A stretch of 37,222 bases of DNA, taken from assembly GCA_016935885.1 (NCBI GenBank), contig JAFGQA010000101.1, positions 1-37,222 of the forward strand, read 5' to 3'. The translations under genes and the position numbers were made by a program. Origin of the DNA: Phycisphaerae bacterium (GTDB lineage: Bacteria > Planctomycetota > Phycisphaerae > UBA1845 > UTPLA1). Below, piece after piece: positions 15,910 through 24,866 of this stretch; within the stretch, counting starts at the first letter, position 1, and the number at the start of each line of letters is the position of its first letter. Below the pieces are notes generated by a model. The model made no database searches, was not told the origin of the DNA, and worked only from the letters and a program-made list of their open reading frames with translations.

Positions 15910-17510
15910 GTGACAGACCGAACGAGTTGAGCCCAGTGGTAGCCGAATCAGCCTCGGGCGCAGACGCAGACCTGACTGGCCAGCGCCGCATGGTCCAGAA
16001 TGTCCTGGCCAGTTGGGGCGGGCATTTGGCCTTCATCGTTGCCGGCTTCATCCTCCCGCGGTTCATGGACCGCCACCTTGGCCAAGATGCCCTGGGTGTG
16101 TGGGACTTCGGCTGGTCAGTGGTGGGATACCTGGGCCTGGTCCAAATGGGCATCAGTTCCTCGGTGAACCGTTACGTGGCAAAACACCGCGCAGCCGGCG
16201 ACGCGGAGGGTCTGCGCTGCGCCATGTCCTCCGTCTACTGGGCCCTGCTTGTCGCGGCGACCCTCATCGCAGCCCTGTCCATCACGGCAAGTTACCTGGT
16301 TCCGTGGTTGGCGGGCAGCCGCCTGGGCGCCTTCACTGCTGACGCGCGGTGGGTCGTGTTATGGCTCGGTTCGGCCCTTGCCATCCAAGTGGCGTTCGTT
16401 GTATACGACGGCGTCATAACGGGTTGCCACCGTTGGGGCCTTCACAACGGGATCAACGCCGGCTTCCACGCGGCCATCGTTTCCGGCATGATCGTGGCGC
16501 TGGTGATGGGTAGGGCTCTGCCGACGTTGGCGCTGGTCTACTGTTGCGGCGTGGCAGTGACCGAGGTGACCCGTGCCGTGGTGGCATACCACGTTTGCCC
16601 CGATCTGCGTGTCCACTTCAGGTTCGCCCGTTGGTCCTCCGCGCGGCGGATGATCACGTTCGGCGGAAAGACGTTTGTTCCCCGCATTGCCGAACTCCTA
16701 CTGGATCAGACAACGAGCATCTTGATTCTCGCCTATCTCGGCCCGGCCACGCTGGCCCTCTATTCGCGACCGCGTGCCTTGGTCCGACACGTGCGCACGC
16801 TTGTTGGCAAGCTCGCGTTTGTCTTGACTCCCGTCGCCAGTTCGTTGCAGGCGACGCAGGACAAGGAACGCGTCCGCGACCTGCTCATCAACTCCACGAG
16901 GTACGCCGCGTACATCGCCCTGCCGTTGATCCTGCTGCTGACGATCCTCGGCGATTCGATCCTCCTCGTTTGGATGGGACCTCAGTATGCCGCGGGTTTG
17001 GTCCTGGCAATCCTGGCCGTGGGCTTCCTGGCGACCGTGACCCATCAGACCGTTCTCAGCATCCTGACAGGCCTGAACGCCCACGGCAAGCCCGGCATCG
17101 CCAAGCTGGGAGCCGCTATCTGCTCGGTCGTGCTGGTCGTGCTAACGCTCGGTCCTTTGCATTGGGGGCTCGCGGGAGCGGCGATTGCCGTCACGCTGCC
17201 GCTGGCGATCGTAGATGGCATCTACGTGCCGCTCTGCGCTTGTCGCCGCCTGGGCCTATCGCTCAGGGCTTATCTGTTGCGTGCCTATCGCGGCCCCGTC
17301 GCTTGCGCGCTTCCATTCTCAGCGTGCCTGCTTTTGGCCCGTGCGCTGTTTGCGGATCGGCCGTCTGTCGGCCTGGCGTGTGGTCTGGCGACTGGCGGAC
17401 TGATCTTGTTGCTGGCTTACTGGAAGTACGCCCTCCCGGCACGCGCACGCTCCGGGATCGCAACGCTCGTGAACGCCGTTGCGGGCCGCTTCGCCCGGGC
17501 TCGACTTTAG
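15906..17510 (+). CDS. Wzx-type flippase (MOP superfamily polysaccharide transporter)
   Basis: 534 residues with about 12-14 hydrophobic segments in the pattern of PST/Wzx proteins. The start contains SWGGHLAFIVAGFILPRFMD, followed by GVWDFGWSVVGYLGLVQMG and VNRYVAKHRA, typical of the first helices of this family. These proteins flip the undecaprenyl-linked repeat unit from the cytoplasmic to the periplasmic face. The GTG start at 15906 overlaps the sulfotransferase stop by 4 bp, so the two are translationally coupled; sulfation before flipping would be consistent with that arrangement. The first 25 residues are hydrophilic and acidic. Confidence 0.9.
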   Translation: MSDRPNELSPVVAESASGADADLTGQRRMVQNVLASWGGHLAFIVAGFILPRFMDRHLGQDALGVWDFGWSVVGYLGLVQMGISSSVNRYVAKHRAAGDAEGLRCAMSSVYWALLVAATLIAALSITASYLVPWLAGSRLGAFTADARWVVLWLGSALAIQVAFVVYDGVITGCHRWGLHNGINAGFHAAIVSGMIVALVMGRALPTLALVYCCGVAVTEVTRAVVAYHVCPDLRVHFRFARWSSARRMITFGGKTFVPRIAELLLDQTTSILILAYLGPATLALYSRPRALVRHVRTLVGKLAFVLTPVASSLQATQDKERVRDLLINSTRYAAYIALPLILLLTILGDSILLVWMGPQYAAGLVLAILAVGFLATVTHQTVLSILTGLNAHGKPGIAKLGAAICSVVLVVLTLGPLHWGLAGAAIAVTLPLAIVDGIYVPLCACRRLGLSLRAYLLRAYRGPVACALPFSACLLLARALFADRPSVGLACGLATGGLILLLAYWKYALPARARSGIATLVNAVAGRFARARL

Positions 17511-17516
17511 ACCTTG

Positions 17517-17600
17517 GAGTCTATCCCGGAACCTCTCGCGGCACGGGCGCCAGGCCCGTAGCGGAACACCGGCGAGCCGCCGGTGCCACATAGGCTTCTG
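17517..17600. repeat. Palindromic intergenic repeat, family A copy 3
   Basis: It has a left arm CTATCCCGGAACCTC..GGCACGGGC, an ACGGGC/GCCCGT stem, and the inner hairpin CACCGGCG-AGC-CGCCGGTG (17567-17585), then GTGCCACATAGGCTTCTG. It fills almost the whole gap between the flippase and the next glycosyltransferase. Confidence 0.75.
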
Positions 17601-17625
17601 AAACAGCTTCTTAGCAGGCTGGCCG

Positions 17626-18822
17626 ATGCGTATCACTCTGATCCGGTATTGGGGCAGCCATCTCAAGCGGCCCGATCACGGTGGCCTCTTTGCCGAGGTG
17701 TTTGCTCGTGCCGCGGTGAAAGGGTGGAAGACCTGCCTCGTTTGCAGTCACCCGCCGGATGATCGCGGTTGGCTGTCGCCGTTGCTCGATGTCGGGACCC
17801 GGATCGAGTACCTGCCGCGCCCGCGCGGCAACTTCGACGCGAGGTGCGTGCAGCGTGTATTCAACCTCTGTCGCCGGTTACGCTGCGGCGTGTTCCACTG
17901 TGACAACATGCACACCAGCCCGCTTGTCGGAAGCGCGTTGGCAGGCGTTCCCGTCCGCCTGTGGTCCAAGCGATCCATGGAGCCAGCATTCGAGGCGGGA
18001 CGCACGCCCTCAATCCGCGACCGTCTGGTTGTTAGCGTGCGCTTGTCCTGTTGTCTGGCGACCCGAACGCTCGCCGTCTCGCGGGCCGTCAAAGACCAGC
18101 TCGTGAGGATGCGAATCCCCGCGACGAAGCTCGTCGTGTTTCCGAACCCGGTCAATGTGGAACGAGCAGGGAAGCCGGACCGCGACGAAGCCCGAACGCA
18201 GTTGGGGTACAACAGCCGTGAACTGGTGATCGCCACGGTAGGCCACGCGGTGCCAGTGAAGGGGTGGGATATCCTCCTCGAGAGCTTCGGGCGAATCGCT
18301 TCAAACGTTCCAGATGCGCGATTGCTGTTCGTCGGCAGCGCGACCGGCGCAGACGAGCGTGATTTCGCCAACGGGTTGAAGCGAAGGGCCGAGCAACTTG
18401 GCCTTGCCGAACGCGTGCGGTTCGCAGGCCATGTGCAAGACGTATTCGTACCGCTCGCCGCCTCTGACATCTTCGTCTTTCCGTCGCGTAGCGAGGGCAA
18501 CTCGAATGCCCTGCTGGAAGCCCTTGCCGTCGGTTTGCCCTGCGTCGCCACACAAGTCGGCGCGGCGCCGGACATCATCCGACACGGTTACAACGGCTTT
18601 CTGGTGGACCGTGAGGACGGCGCGGCATTGGCCGACCTGATGTTGGCGTTGGCCCGTGACTCCGACCTGCGCGAGCAGGTGTCTCGATCAGCCCGATCAA
18701 CGGGGGTCGCACCCAGTCCGGAGGAGTACGCGGAGCGGCTCGTGTCCTTGTATGAGTCATTGCTGACTCGAGCGGACAGATGGAGCCCGCCGCGTCGGCG
18801 CCGTCGAGTGCAGGGGCCGTGA
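17626..18822 (+). CDS. GT4-family glycosyltransferase
   Basis: 398 residues with two Rossmann domains of the GT-B fold. The N-terminal donor-free domain (about 1-185) starts MRITLIRYWGSHLKRPDHGG; the C-terminal GT4 domain (about 195-380) shows VIATVGHAVPVKGWDILL, LLFVGSATGADE and the EX7E-type block SEGNSNALLEALAVGLP (near 288). It is predicted to add a sugar from an NDP-sugar to the lipid-linked EPS intermediate at the cytoplasmic membrane; donor and acceptor cannot be read from sequence. The start is ATG 17626, just after a family A repeat, with only a weak ribosome site. Confidence 0.9.
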   Translation: MRITLIRYWGSHLKRPDHGGLFAEVFARAAVKGWKTCLVCSHPPDDRGWLSPLLDVGTRIEYLPRPRGNFDARCVQRVFNLCRRLRCGVFHCDNMHTSPLVGSALAGVPVRLWSKRSMEPAFEAGRTPSIRDRLVVSVRLSCCLATRTLAVSRAVKDQLVRMRIPATKLVVFPNPVNVERAGKPDRDEARTQLGYNSRELVIATVGHAVPVKGWDILLESFGRIASNVPDARLLFVGSATGADERDFANGLKRRAEQLGLAERVRFAGHVQDVFVPLAASDIFVFPSRSEGNSNALLEALAVGLPCVATQVGAAPDIIRHGYNGFLVDREDGAALADLMLALARDSDLREQVSRSARSTGVAPSPEEYAERLVSLYESLLTRADRWSPPRRRRRVQGP

Positions 18823-18846
18823 TTGTGGCCCAGGTGTCAAGCTTCC

Positions 18847-18871
18847 CTCGGAGGTAACGATCTCCTCCGAG
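18847..18871 (+). promoter_or_regulatory. Hairpin enclosing GGAGG upstream of the methyltransferase
   Basis: CTCGGAGG (18847-18854) and CCTCCGAG (18864-18871) are perfect 8-bp arms with a 9-nt loop. The 5' arm holds the only strong ribosome-site-like sequence, and the ATG follows 12 nt after the hairpin, so folding could limit translation. There is no U-run. Confidence 0.5.
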
Positions 18872-18883
18872 CGTGTCACCACG

Positions 18884-19657
18884 ATGCCATACGCACAGCA
18901 TGATTATCATTCCGCGAGAGGCACACTCGGGACGGACCCCATGGTAGGATGGTGGTCCGACCATTGGCATGGCGGCAGCGGGCCGAAGGCTGACCCGACC
19001 CACGAGCCGGTTTGGCGCACGATCGCGGACGCGGTCAGTGAGCCCGGGCTCCTGCTGGAAGCCGGGTGTGGCACCGGCCAGTGGGTGAGCTTTCTCGACG
19101 GTCGAGGCCATACGGCGATCGGTATCGACTATGCCGTGTCAGGACTGCGTGTCGGGAAAGCCGCGGTTCCGGGCATGCGCGTCTGCCACACAGACTTCAG
19201 AACGCTGCCATTCCAGGACAACACGTTCGATTACATCGTGTCATTCGGCGCGATCGAGCACGATATCGCCGGTCCTGAGCAGGCCCTGAAGGAGTTCTAC
19301 CGCGTACTGAAGCCGCAAGGCTGGCTCATGTGCTCCGTCCCTTGCCTGAACACCGAGCGACGAATCCTGTTGCCGGGGTTGGTGTTGCGAGATTGGCTCA
19401 GGCGACGCAAGACGCTTCGCAAGCTCTTTGGCAAGACCGAGCCATACGAATTCTATCAGTACGTCTACTCGCCCGGGGAGTATCGAAGGCTGCTGGCGAC
19501 GTGCGGATTCAGCACAGTGACACTGCGGACCTATGGCGAGGAACGTGGCAGGGCGATCATGTGCCTGGCACGGCGCCTGCTGCGCCGCAGTTCCCCTTTC
19601 TACTGTGCTCACATGATGATGGCGATATGCCGAAAGCGTCTACCGGGTAACCGCTGA
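18884..19657 (+). CDS. SAM-dependent methyltransferase (class I)
   Basis: 257 residues. Motif I LEAGCGTGQW (near 58-67), motif II acidic IGIDYA, and a Methyltransf_11-type block LPFQDNTFDYIVSFGAIEH followed by FYRVLKPQGWLMCSVP. These place it in the class I SAM-binding methyltransferases. The C-terminal part (PYEFYQYVYSPGEYRRLL) resembles EPS and O-antigen-associated methyltransferases that modify sugars. The substrate is unknown; in this context it is probably a sugar of the repeat unit or a nucleotide-sugar precursor. The start is ATG 18884; see the hairpin at 18847-18871. Confidence 0.88.
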   Translation: MPYAQHDYHSARGTLGTDPMVGWWSDHWHGGSGPKADPTHEPVWRTIADAVSEPGLLLEAGCGTGQWVSFLDGRGHTAIGIDYAVSGLRVGKAAVPGMRVCHTDFRTLPFQDNTFDYIVSFGAIEHDIAGPEQALKEFYRVLKPQGWLMCSVPCLNTERRILLPGLVLRDWLRRRKTLRKLFGKTEPYEFYQYVYSPGEYRRLLATCGFSTVTLRTYGEERGRAIMCLARRLLRRSSPFYCAHMMMAICRKRLPGNR

Positions 19658-19682
19658 TTCTCAGTCGTGCTTGTTGGCGAGA

Positions 19683-20900
19683 ATGGCCATGTGCACCGTC
19701 GAGCAAACCCGAAGACCTGCCAGTGACGCCCCAGGGTCTATCCCCGACGATCTTATGAGACCGAGGCTATGTTTCGTTTCCCACAACGCCTACGGGGCCA
19801 TGTGTGGCGGCGGGTGTGGGCACATCGGCGGCGTGGAGTGGCAAACGAGCCTGATGGCCAAGTGGTTTGCGGCACGCGGTTATCGCGTGGGCATGGTGAC
19901 ATGGCACGAGGGGCAAGACGATGACGAGGTCATCATCGACGGCGTCCGAGTCATCAAGATGTGCCGACGGGATCAGGGGTTTCCGGGCGTACGCTTCTTC
20001 CATCCCCGCTGGAGCAGTCTGATGCGCGCGATGCGGCGTGCCGACGCCGATGTGTATTACCAGAACTGCGCCGAATACGTGACCGGGCAGGTAGCGATAT
20101 GGTGCCGCCGACATCGCAAGCGGTTTGTTTACTCGGTTGCCAGTGACATGGACTGCGATTCGCGGCTTCCGGAACTTCGTTCGTTGCGGGAGAGAATCCT
20201 GTACAGTTACGGCCTGCGCCACGCGGACCACGTCGTCGTTCAGACACGCACACAACAAGCGATGCTGCGGACCGGTTTCGATCGGGATTCCGTCGTCATT
20301 CCCATGCCGTGCTCGGGCCCGTTGAACGGCGATTATCAGCCGCCCGCCCCGCCGATATCCGGCCCGGCCCGCATCTTGTGGGTCGGGCGGATCGCTCCCG
20401 TCAAGCGTCTGGAGCTACTCTTGGACGTTGCGGAGGCGATGCCCAACGTGACCTTCAACGTCGTCGGTCCATTGGAACAGGAAACGGGTTACGCGCGCAC
20501 GCACCAGGAGCGAGCGCGGAACCTAGCGAACGTCGTGTTCCAAGGGCGCGTGCCACGGGAGCAGATGCCAAGCCTGTACCAAAACGCAGCCTGCTTGTGT
20601 TGTACATCGCGATTTGAGGGCTTTCCGAATACCTTCCTGGAGGCCTGGAGTCACGGCCTTCCGGTGGTCTCGATGTTTGACCCCGACGACCTGATCATGG
20701 AGAGGGGCCTGGGCGCAGCCGCCACGGATGTTCCCGGTTTGATCGCCGGGATCCGATCGTTGCTTGCCTCACCCGACCGTTGGCGCCAGGCGTCGGATAA
20801 TGCCCGGCGCTATTATGTGGAGAACCATACGGTCGAAGCGGTATTGCCGCGCTTCGAGCAGCTTCTCCTGAACTGTGTTGACGCAGGGACGCGAACTTGA
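19683..20900 (+). CDS. GT4-family glycosyltransferase
   Basis: About 405 residues. The recognisable fold begins at RPRLCFVSHNAYGAMCGG, with a Gly-rich loop GGGCGHIGGVEWQ that resembles the N-terminal phosphate-contacting loop of GT4 enzymes. The C-terminal domain has ILWVGRIAPVKRLELLLDV, FNVVGPLEQE and the block CTSRFEGFPNTFLEAW (near 307). It is probably one of the chain-extending transferases. The start is uncertain: ATGs at 19683 and 19689 and a later one at 19755 are possible. The earlier ones have a weak GGCGAGA site and give a roughly 20-residue extension. The last bases lie 16 bp before the next start. Confidence 0.88.
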   Translation: MAMCTVEQTRRPASDAPGSIPDDLMRPRLCFVSHNAYGAMCGGGCGHIGGVEWQTSLMAKWFAARGYRVGMVTWHEGQDDDEVIIDGVRVIKMCRRDQGFPGVRFFHPRWSSLMRAMRRADADVYYQNCAEYVTGQVAIWCRRHRKRFVYSVASDMDCDSRLPELRSLRERILYSYGLRHADHVVVQTRTQQAMLRTGFDRDSVVIPMPCSGPLNGDYQPPAPPISGPARILWVGRIAPVKRLELLLDVAEAMPNVTFNVVGPLEQETGYARTHQERARNLANVVFQGRVPREQMPSLYQNAACLCCTSRFEGFPNTFLEAWSHGLPVVSMFDPDDLIMERGLGAAATDVPGLIAGIRSLLASPDRWRQASDNARRYYVENHTVEAVLPRFEQLLLNCVDAGTRT

Positions 20901-20916
20901 AAGGCCGGACTCACCC

Positions 20917-22068
20917 GTGAAGGTTGTCGTTGCCACATCATTTCCGCAAGATCCCACACAGCCACACGGCGGAGTGGAGTCGGTCAGCGTGAACCTGGTG
21001 CGTGGCCTGGCGAAGCTGGACGGCCTCGAGATCGACGTCGTGACAACCAGTCGGGCTTGCGAATCCGCGGCGCGATCTGAGTGGTCGGGGGCGACGATCC
21101 ACCGGTTGCCGTGGGAAGGGCGTAACGTCCTGACACATGTCCTCGGTCCAGGGCGGCGTCGCGTGCGAGAGTACGTGACCGCGCTGGAGCCGGATGTCAT
21201 TCACGCCCACGACATCTACGGGCTCATGCTCAAGCAGATGTCGATCCCGCGGGTCTTCACGATCCACGGTTTCATCCATGCCGACACGCTTGAGGCCGGG
21301 GAGCGGTTTGCCTGGATTCGATCACGAATCTGGCGGCGGGTGGAGCACGCCGCGTGGGCCGACCAGCCGCATATCATCTCGATCAGCCCATACGTTCGGG
21401 AGCGGCTCTCCGGAATCGCGAGAGGGTCGATACACGACATCGACAACCCGATCGCTGAAGCGTTCTTCGACGTTTCGCGTAGCGAGCAAAGGGGGACCAT
21501 CTTCAGCGCCGCGCTGATCTGCCCTCGGAAGAACCAGTTGGGGCTCGTCGAGGCCCTTGGGCGCCTGCGGGACAGCGGCATCGACGCCAGGTTGCGGCTT
21601 GCCGGCGCCGTCAGTGACCAGGCTTACGCGGGACGGGTAATGGATCGGATCACTGCGCTGGGTGTTCAAGAACACGTCGCCTTGCTTGGCTCGATAAGCA
21701 GTCAGCAGGTGTCCGACGAACTCGCCGCCGCCAGTGCGTTCGCCCTGGTTTCGTTTGAGGAGGGGTCGCCAATGGGTATCGAGGAGGCGATGGCGGCCGG
21801 CGTTCCGATCGTCACGTCCAATCGCTGCGGGATGCCCTACATGGTGCGCGATGGCGAGTCCGGCTTCTTGGTCGATCCGCACGACCCGGAGGACGTCGCG
21901 CGGCGGCTGGGCCAGGTCTTGGAGGACGACGCGCTGAGCGCTGCGATGAGCGAGAAATGCCGCCGAATCGCGGAGGACCGCTTTCATCCCGCCGTGGTCG
22001 CCCGGCGGACACGGGAAGTCTATCTCCAGGCATGTGGGGATCGAATGCGGAGCGGCCGGCGTGACTGA
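20917..22068 (+). CDS. GT4-family glycosyltransferase
   Basis: 383 residues. It starts VKVVVATSFPQDPTQPHGG, with a typical GT4 N-terminal Gly-rich loop (HGGVESVSVNL). DVIHAHDIYG and TIHGFIHADT mark the acceptor side. The C-terminal domain has ALICPRKNQLGLVEAL, LRLAGAVSD and the EX7E block SFEEGSPMGIEEAMAAGVP (near 281). It is predicted to act in repeat-unit assembly; the donor is unknown. GTG 20917 was chosen because the fold begins there; a GTG at 20875 would add 14 unlikely residues overlapping the previous gene. It ends overlapping the deacetylase-like gene by 8 bp. Confidence 0.88.
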   Translation: MKVVVATSFPQDPTQPHGGVESVSVNLVRGLAKLDGLEIDVVTTSRACESAARSEWSGATIHRLPWEGRNVLTHVLGPGRRRVREYVTALEPDVIHAHDIYGLMLKQMSIPRVFTIHGFIHADTLEAGERFAWIRSRIWRRVEHAAWADQPHIISISPYVRERLSGIARGSIHDIDNPIAEAFFDVSRSEQRGTIFSAALICPRKNQLGLVEALGRLRDSGIDARLRLAGAVSDQAYAGRVMDRITALGVQEHVALLGSISSQQVSDELAAASAFALVSFEEGSPMGIEEAMAAGVPIVTSNRCGMPYMVRDGESGFLVDPHDPEDVARRLGQVLEDDALSAAMSEKCRRIAEDRFHPAVVARRTREVYLQACGDRMRSGRRD

Positions 22069-23308
22069 AGCCACCCACGGCATCAAGGTGCGGCGCGTGC
22101 CGTACCCGTATCGGGCCATGCTGGCGGTTTGCAGCGACCTCGACGAGACCCCGAACCGGCACGTGTACCGCGAAATCGCGCGGTTTCTTAATACAACGGA
22201 AGCGACATCGATGGGGCAGGGTGTCGGCCTGGAGGTTGGCAATACGATCTACTTCGACATGCCGTCGGACCAGTTCGCTTACTGGAACACGGACGATGCC
22301 GGACGCGAGATGGTCCGTTCATTGATTCGAAGCGGCCACCTGGATTGCCTCCACTCCTACGGCGATCTGGGAACCACGCGCGGGCACGCCGGCCGTGCGC
22401 TGGACGAATTGGCTCGCCATGATTGCCATGTGGAGGTGTGGATCGATCACGGTGCCGTGCCCACGAACTTCGGGACGGACATCATGCAGGGGCACGGCGA
22501 TGAGCCCGGCCACGAGGCCTACCACGCCGACCTGACGTGTGGCTTCGGCGTGAAATACGTCTGGCGTGGCCGCGTAACCAGCGTCATCGGGCAGGAGGTT
22601 CGTCCAAGCCTGGGCACGCTGCTAAGCGCCGACCACCCCATCGCATCAGCGCAGACGGCCGCGAAGGAAATGACGAAGCATGTGCTGGGCCGACTGGGCC
22701 ATTCCAAGTATCGGATGCACGGCTCGAACCGGGTTCTGCGGCCGTCGCGTCTGCGCGATGGAACGTCCGTGTACGAGTTCCTCCGCTCCAACCCCCATTG
22801 GGCTGGCGTGAGTTCGTGTGAGACAGGCCGAGGCATCGGGCAGGTGTTGACCGACAAGATGCTGAATTGTCTGGCCCAGCGCGAAGGTGTGTGCATCCTA
22901 TACACTCACCTCGGGAAGATTCAGAATCCTCGCGTGCCCCTGGGTGATACCGCCGTGGCTGGGTTTCGGCGCTTGGCGGATGCGTACCGCGAAGGCAAGA
23001 TCCTGGTCACGACAACGCGCCGCGTCCTGGCGTTCCATAGGGCGATTCGTAACGTGCGGTGGAGCGTTTCCGCCAACGGCAGCGGCGTGTGCATCGATGT
23101 GGCCCTCGACTCCCACGAGGCCGGCCGCTTCGGCGGATTGGCCGAGCCTGATCTCGCCGGCCTGACCTTCTACGTGCGCGACCCGGAGTCGGCCCGTCTA
23201 ACGCTCAACGGTCGCGAGGTGGAAAGAGTCTGTCGCAACGGCCCCGATCACACGGGGCAGCGCAGCATTTCGCTGTCCTGGCCGCGGCTGGAGTTCCCAG
23301 ATGTATGA
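22061..23308 (+). CDS. Polysaccharide deacetylase-like protein with atypical motifs
   Basis: 415 residues. Parts resemble carbohydrate esterase 4/polysaccharide-deacetylase-like proteins: an early acidic strand VCSDLDETPN (Asp26, Asp28, Glu29), LHSYGDLGTT (His98) and VWIDHG (Asp129, His130). It lacks the classic NodB TFDD and HxxxH signatures, so metal chemistry, if any, must use other residues. Residues about 330-400 look like a small beta-domain (WSVSANGSGVCIDV). There is no signal peptide, so a cytoplasmic role on sugar precursors or lipid-linked units is possible. The GTG start at 22061 overlaps the GT4 stop by 8 bp, and the end overlaps the DUF362 gene by 8 bp, so this set is translationally coupled. 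The exact activity is unknown. Confidence 0.6.
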   Translation: MTEATHGIKVRRVPYPYRAMLAVCSDLDETPNRHVYREIARFLNTTEATSMGQGVGLEVGNTIYFDMPSDQFAYWNTDDAGREMVRSLIRSGHLDCLHSYGDLGTTRGHAGRALDELARHDCHVEVWIDHGAVPTNFGTDIMQGHGDEPGHEAYHADLTCGFGVKYVWRGRVTSVIGQEVRPSLGTLLSADHPIASAQTAAKEMTKHVLGRLGHSKYRMHGSNRVLRPSRLRDGTSVYEFLRSNPHWAGVSSCETGRGIGQVLTDKMLNCLAQREGVCILYTHLGKIQNPRVPLGDTAVAGFRRLADAYREGKILVTTTRRVLAFHRAIRNVRWSVSANGSGVCIDVALDSHEAGRFGGLAEPDLAGLTFYVRDPESARLTLNGREVERVCRNGPDHTGQRSISLSWPRLEFPDV

Positions 23309-24866
23309 GGGCGAGAACTCGGATCAGATGATATCGGATCCACACGTCGCCATCTTCCGCGGCGAGGCGCGCTACCCGCACGCGCCCCCATTCCACCCGG
23401 GCGAGGCGTTTCCGGAGTATCCGTTCGGCGATGCGATTGACGCATCGGAAGCCAATCACACCTACCTCGCCGTTCGTGGGTCATTGCAGTTGCTCGGACT
23501 GGACGCGGCGGCATTTGGCACGTCGCGCTGGAACCCCCTCGGCCGGATCATCCACCCTGGCCACACGGTGGTACTCAAACCGAACTTCGTAAGGGATTTC
23601 CGCGAGGCCGACCCGGATCACGGGGATTGTCTCATCACCCACGGTTCGATCATCCGCGCGGTGCTTGACTACGTTTACATCGCCACCGCCGGCCGTGGCC
23701 GCGTCATCATCGCCGACGCCCCCCAGAACGACGCCGACTTTCAAGCCATCCGTCGAATCGCCGGGCTGGAGGAGATTCAGGGATTCTATCGACGGCACGC
23801 GGGCTTTGAAGTGGAGGTCTACGACCTCCGGCCCGAGCGGGCAAAGAAGGTCGACGGCGTGATCACCGGACACGAACGGCTGGCGGGCGACCCAGCCGGC
23901 TACGTGAAGGTCAACCTCGGCACGAAGTCGATGTTTGTGGAAGTCAATCACCTGTGCCACCTGCTCTATGGAGCCGAGTACGACATGGGGGAGTTGCGCT
24001 GCCATCACCACGACGATGTGCACGAGTACCTCGTTTCCAGGACCATTCTCGACGCCGACGTGGTCATCAGCCTTCCGAAGCTCAAGACCCACAAGAAGGT
24101 CGGCGTGACACTGAATCTCAAGAACCTGGTGGGAATCAACGGAAACAAGAACTGGCTGCCGCATCACCGCGAGGGCACGCCGGCTCGGGGCGGCGACCAG
24201 TTCCCCGATGATCGGCTCAAGAACCGCATCGAGCGCGTGACGGTCGATCGGTTCAAGAGGCTGTTTCCTTTGCTGGGTCCTGTCCGTCCGGCCGTGGCCG
24301 CGTTGATCAAGCCGGTCGGCAAGCGGATCTTCGGCGACACCAACGTGGACACCGTCCGGTCAGGGAACTGGCACGGCAACGACACGACGTGGCGAATGGT
24401 GATCGACCTCAATCGCATCTTGCACCATGCCGATACGGGAGGAGTCTTGCGCGATCGACCGGTTCGCGGATTCTTCAGCGTCGTCGACGGAATCGTCGCC
24501 GGCGAGGGAAACGGACCGCTGGATCCGACCGCCAAGGCGGTCGGTGTCGTGCTTGCTGGGATGAACCCGGTCGCCGTGGATGTGGTTTGCGCCCGGTTGA
24601 TGGGTTTCGATTACCGGCGGCTGCCGATGTTGTATCGGTCGTTCGAGGACCACCCCCTGCCGGTGGTCTCTTTCTCGCCCGATGAGATCACGGCGCGTTC
24701 GAACGATCCCGACTTCGACGGATTCGTGCACGAGTTGCGTTCACGAGGGTTTGGCTTCAAACCACATTTCGGCTGGAAAGGCCACGTGGAATTGGCCCGC
24801 CCCGCCGCGTCTGACAGCGAGGGCCTTAGAGCGCCTGACGCCACGGAAGGTACGGAGAGTGCTTGA
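23301..24866 (+). CDS. DUF362-domain protein
   Basis: 521 residues. DUF362 features are VVLKPNFVRDF (near 91), VIIADAPQNDADF, DADVVISLPKLKTHKKVG (near 250-267), and then LNLKNLVGINGNKNWLPHH and a late AVDVVCARLMGFD. The domain occurs in uncharacterised and redox-associated proteins. Here there is no CxxCxxC ferredoxin cluster, so an iron-sulfur role is not supported. It lies between the deacetylase-like and a GT4 gene with 8-bp overlaps on both sides, which suggests a shared task in EPS modification. The function is unknown. A His-rich run (RCHHHDDVHEY) could bind metal, but that is speculation. Confidence 0.8.
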   Translation: MYEGENSDQMISDPHVAIFRGEARYPHAPPFHPGEAFPEYPFGDAIDASEANHTYLAVRGSLQLLGLDAAAFGTSRWNPLGRIIHPGHTVVLKPNFVRDFREADPDHGDCLITHGSIIRAVLDYVYIATAGRGRVIIADAPQNDADFQAIRRIAGLEEIQGFYRRHAGFEVEVYDLRPERAKKVDGVITGHERLAGDPAGYVKVNLGTKSMFVEVNHLCHLLYGAEYDMGELRCHHHDDVHEYLVSRTILDADVVISLPKLKTHKKVGVTLNLKNLVGINGNKNWLPHHREGTPARGGDQFPDDRLKNRIERVTVDRFKRLFPLLGPVRPAVAALIKPVGKRIFGDTNVDTVRSGNWHGNDTTWRMVIDLNRILHHADTGGVLRDRPVRGFFSVVDGIVAGEGNGPLDPTAKAVGVVLAGMNPVAVDVVCARLMGFDYRRLPMLYRSFEDHPLPVVSFSPDEITARSNDPDFDGFVHELRSRGFGFKPHFGWKGHVELARPAASDSEGLRAPDATEGTESA

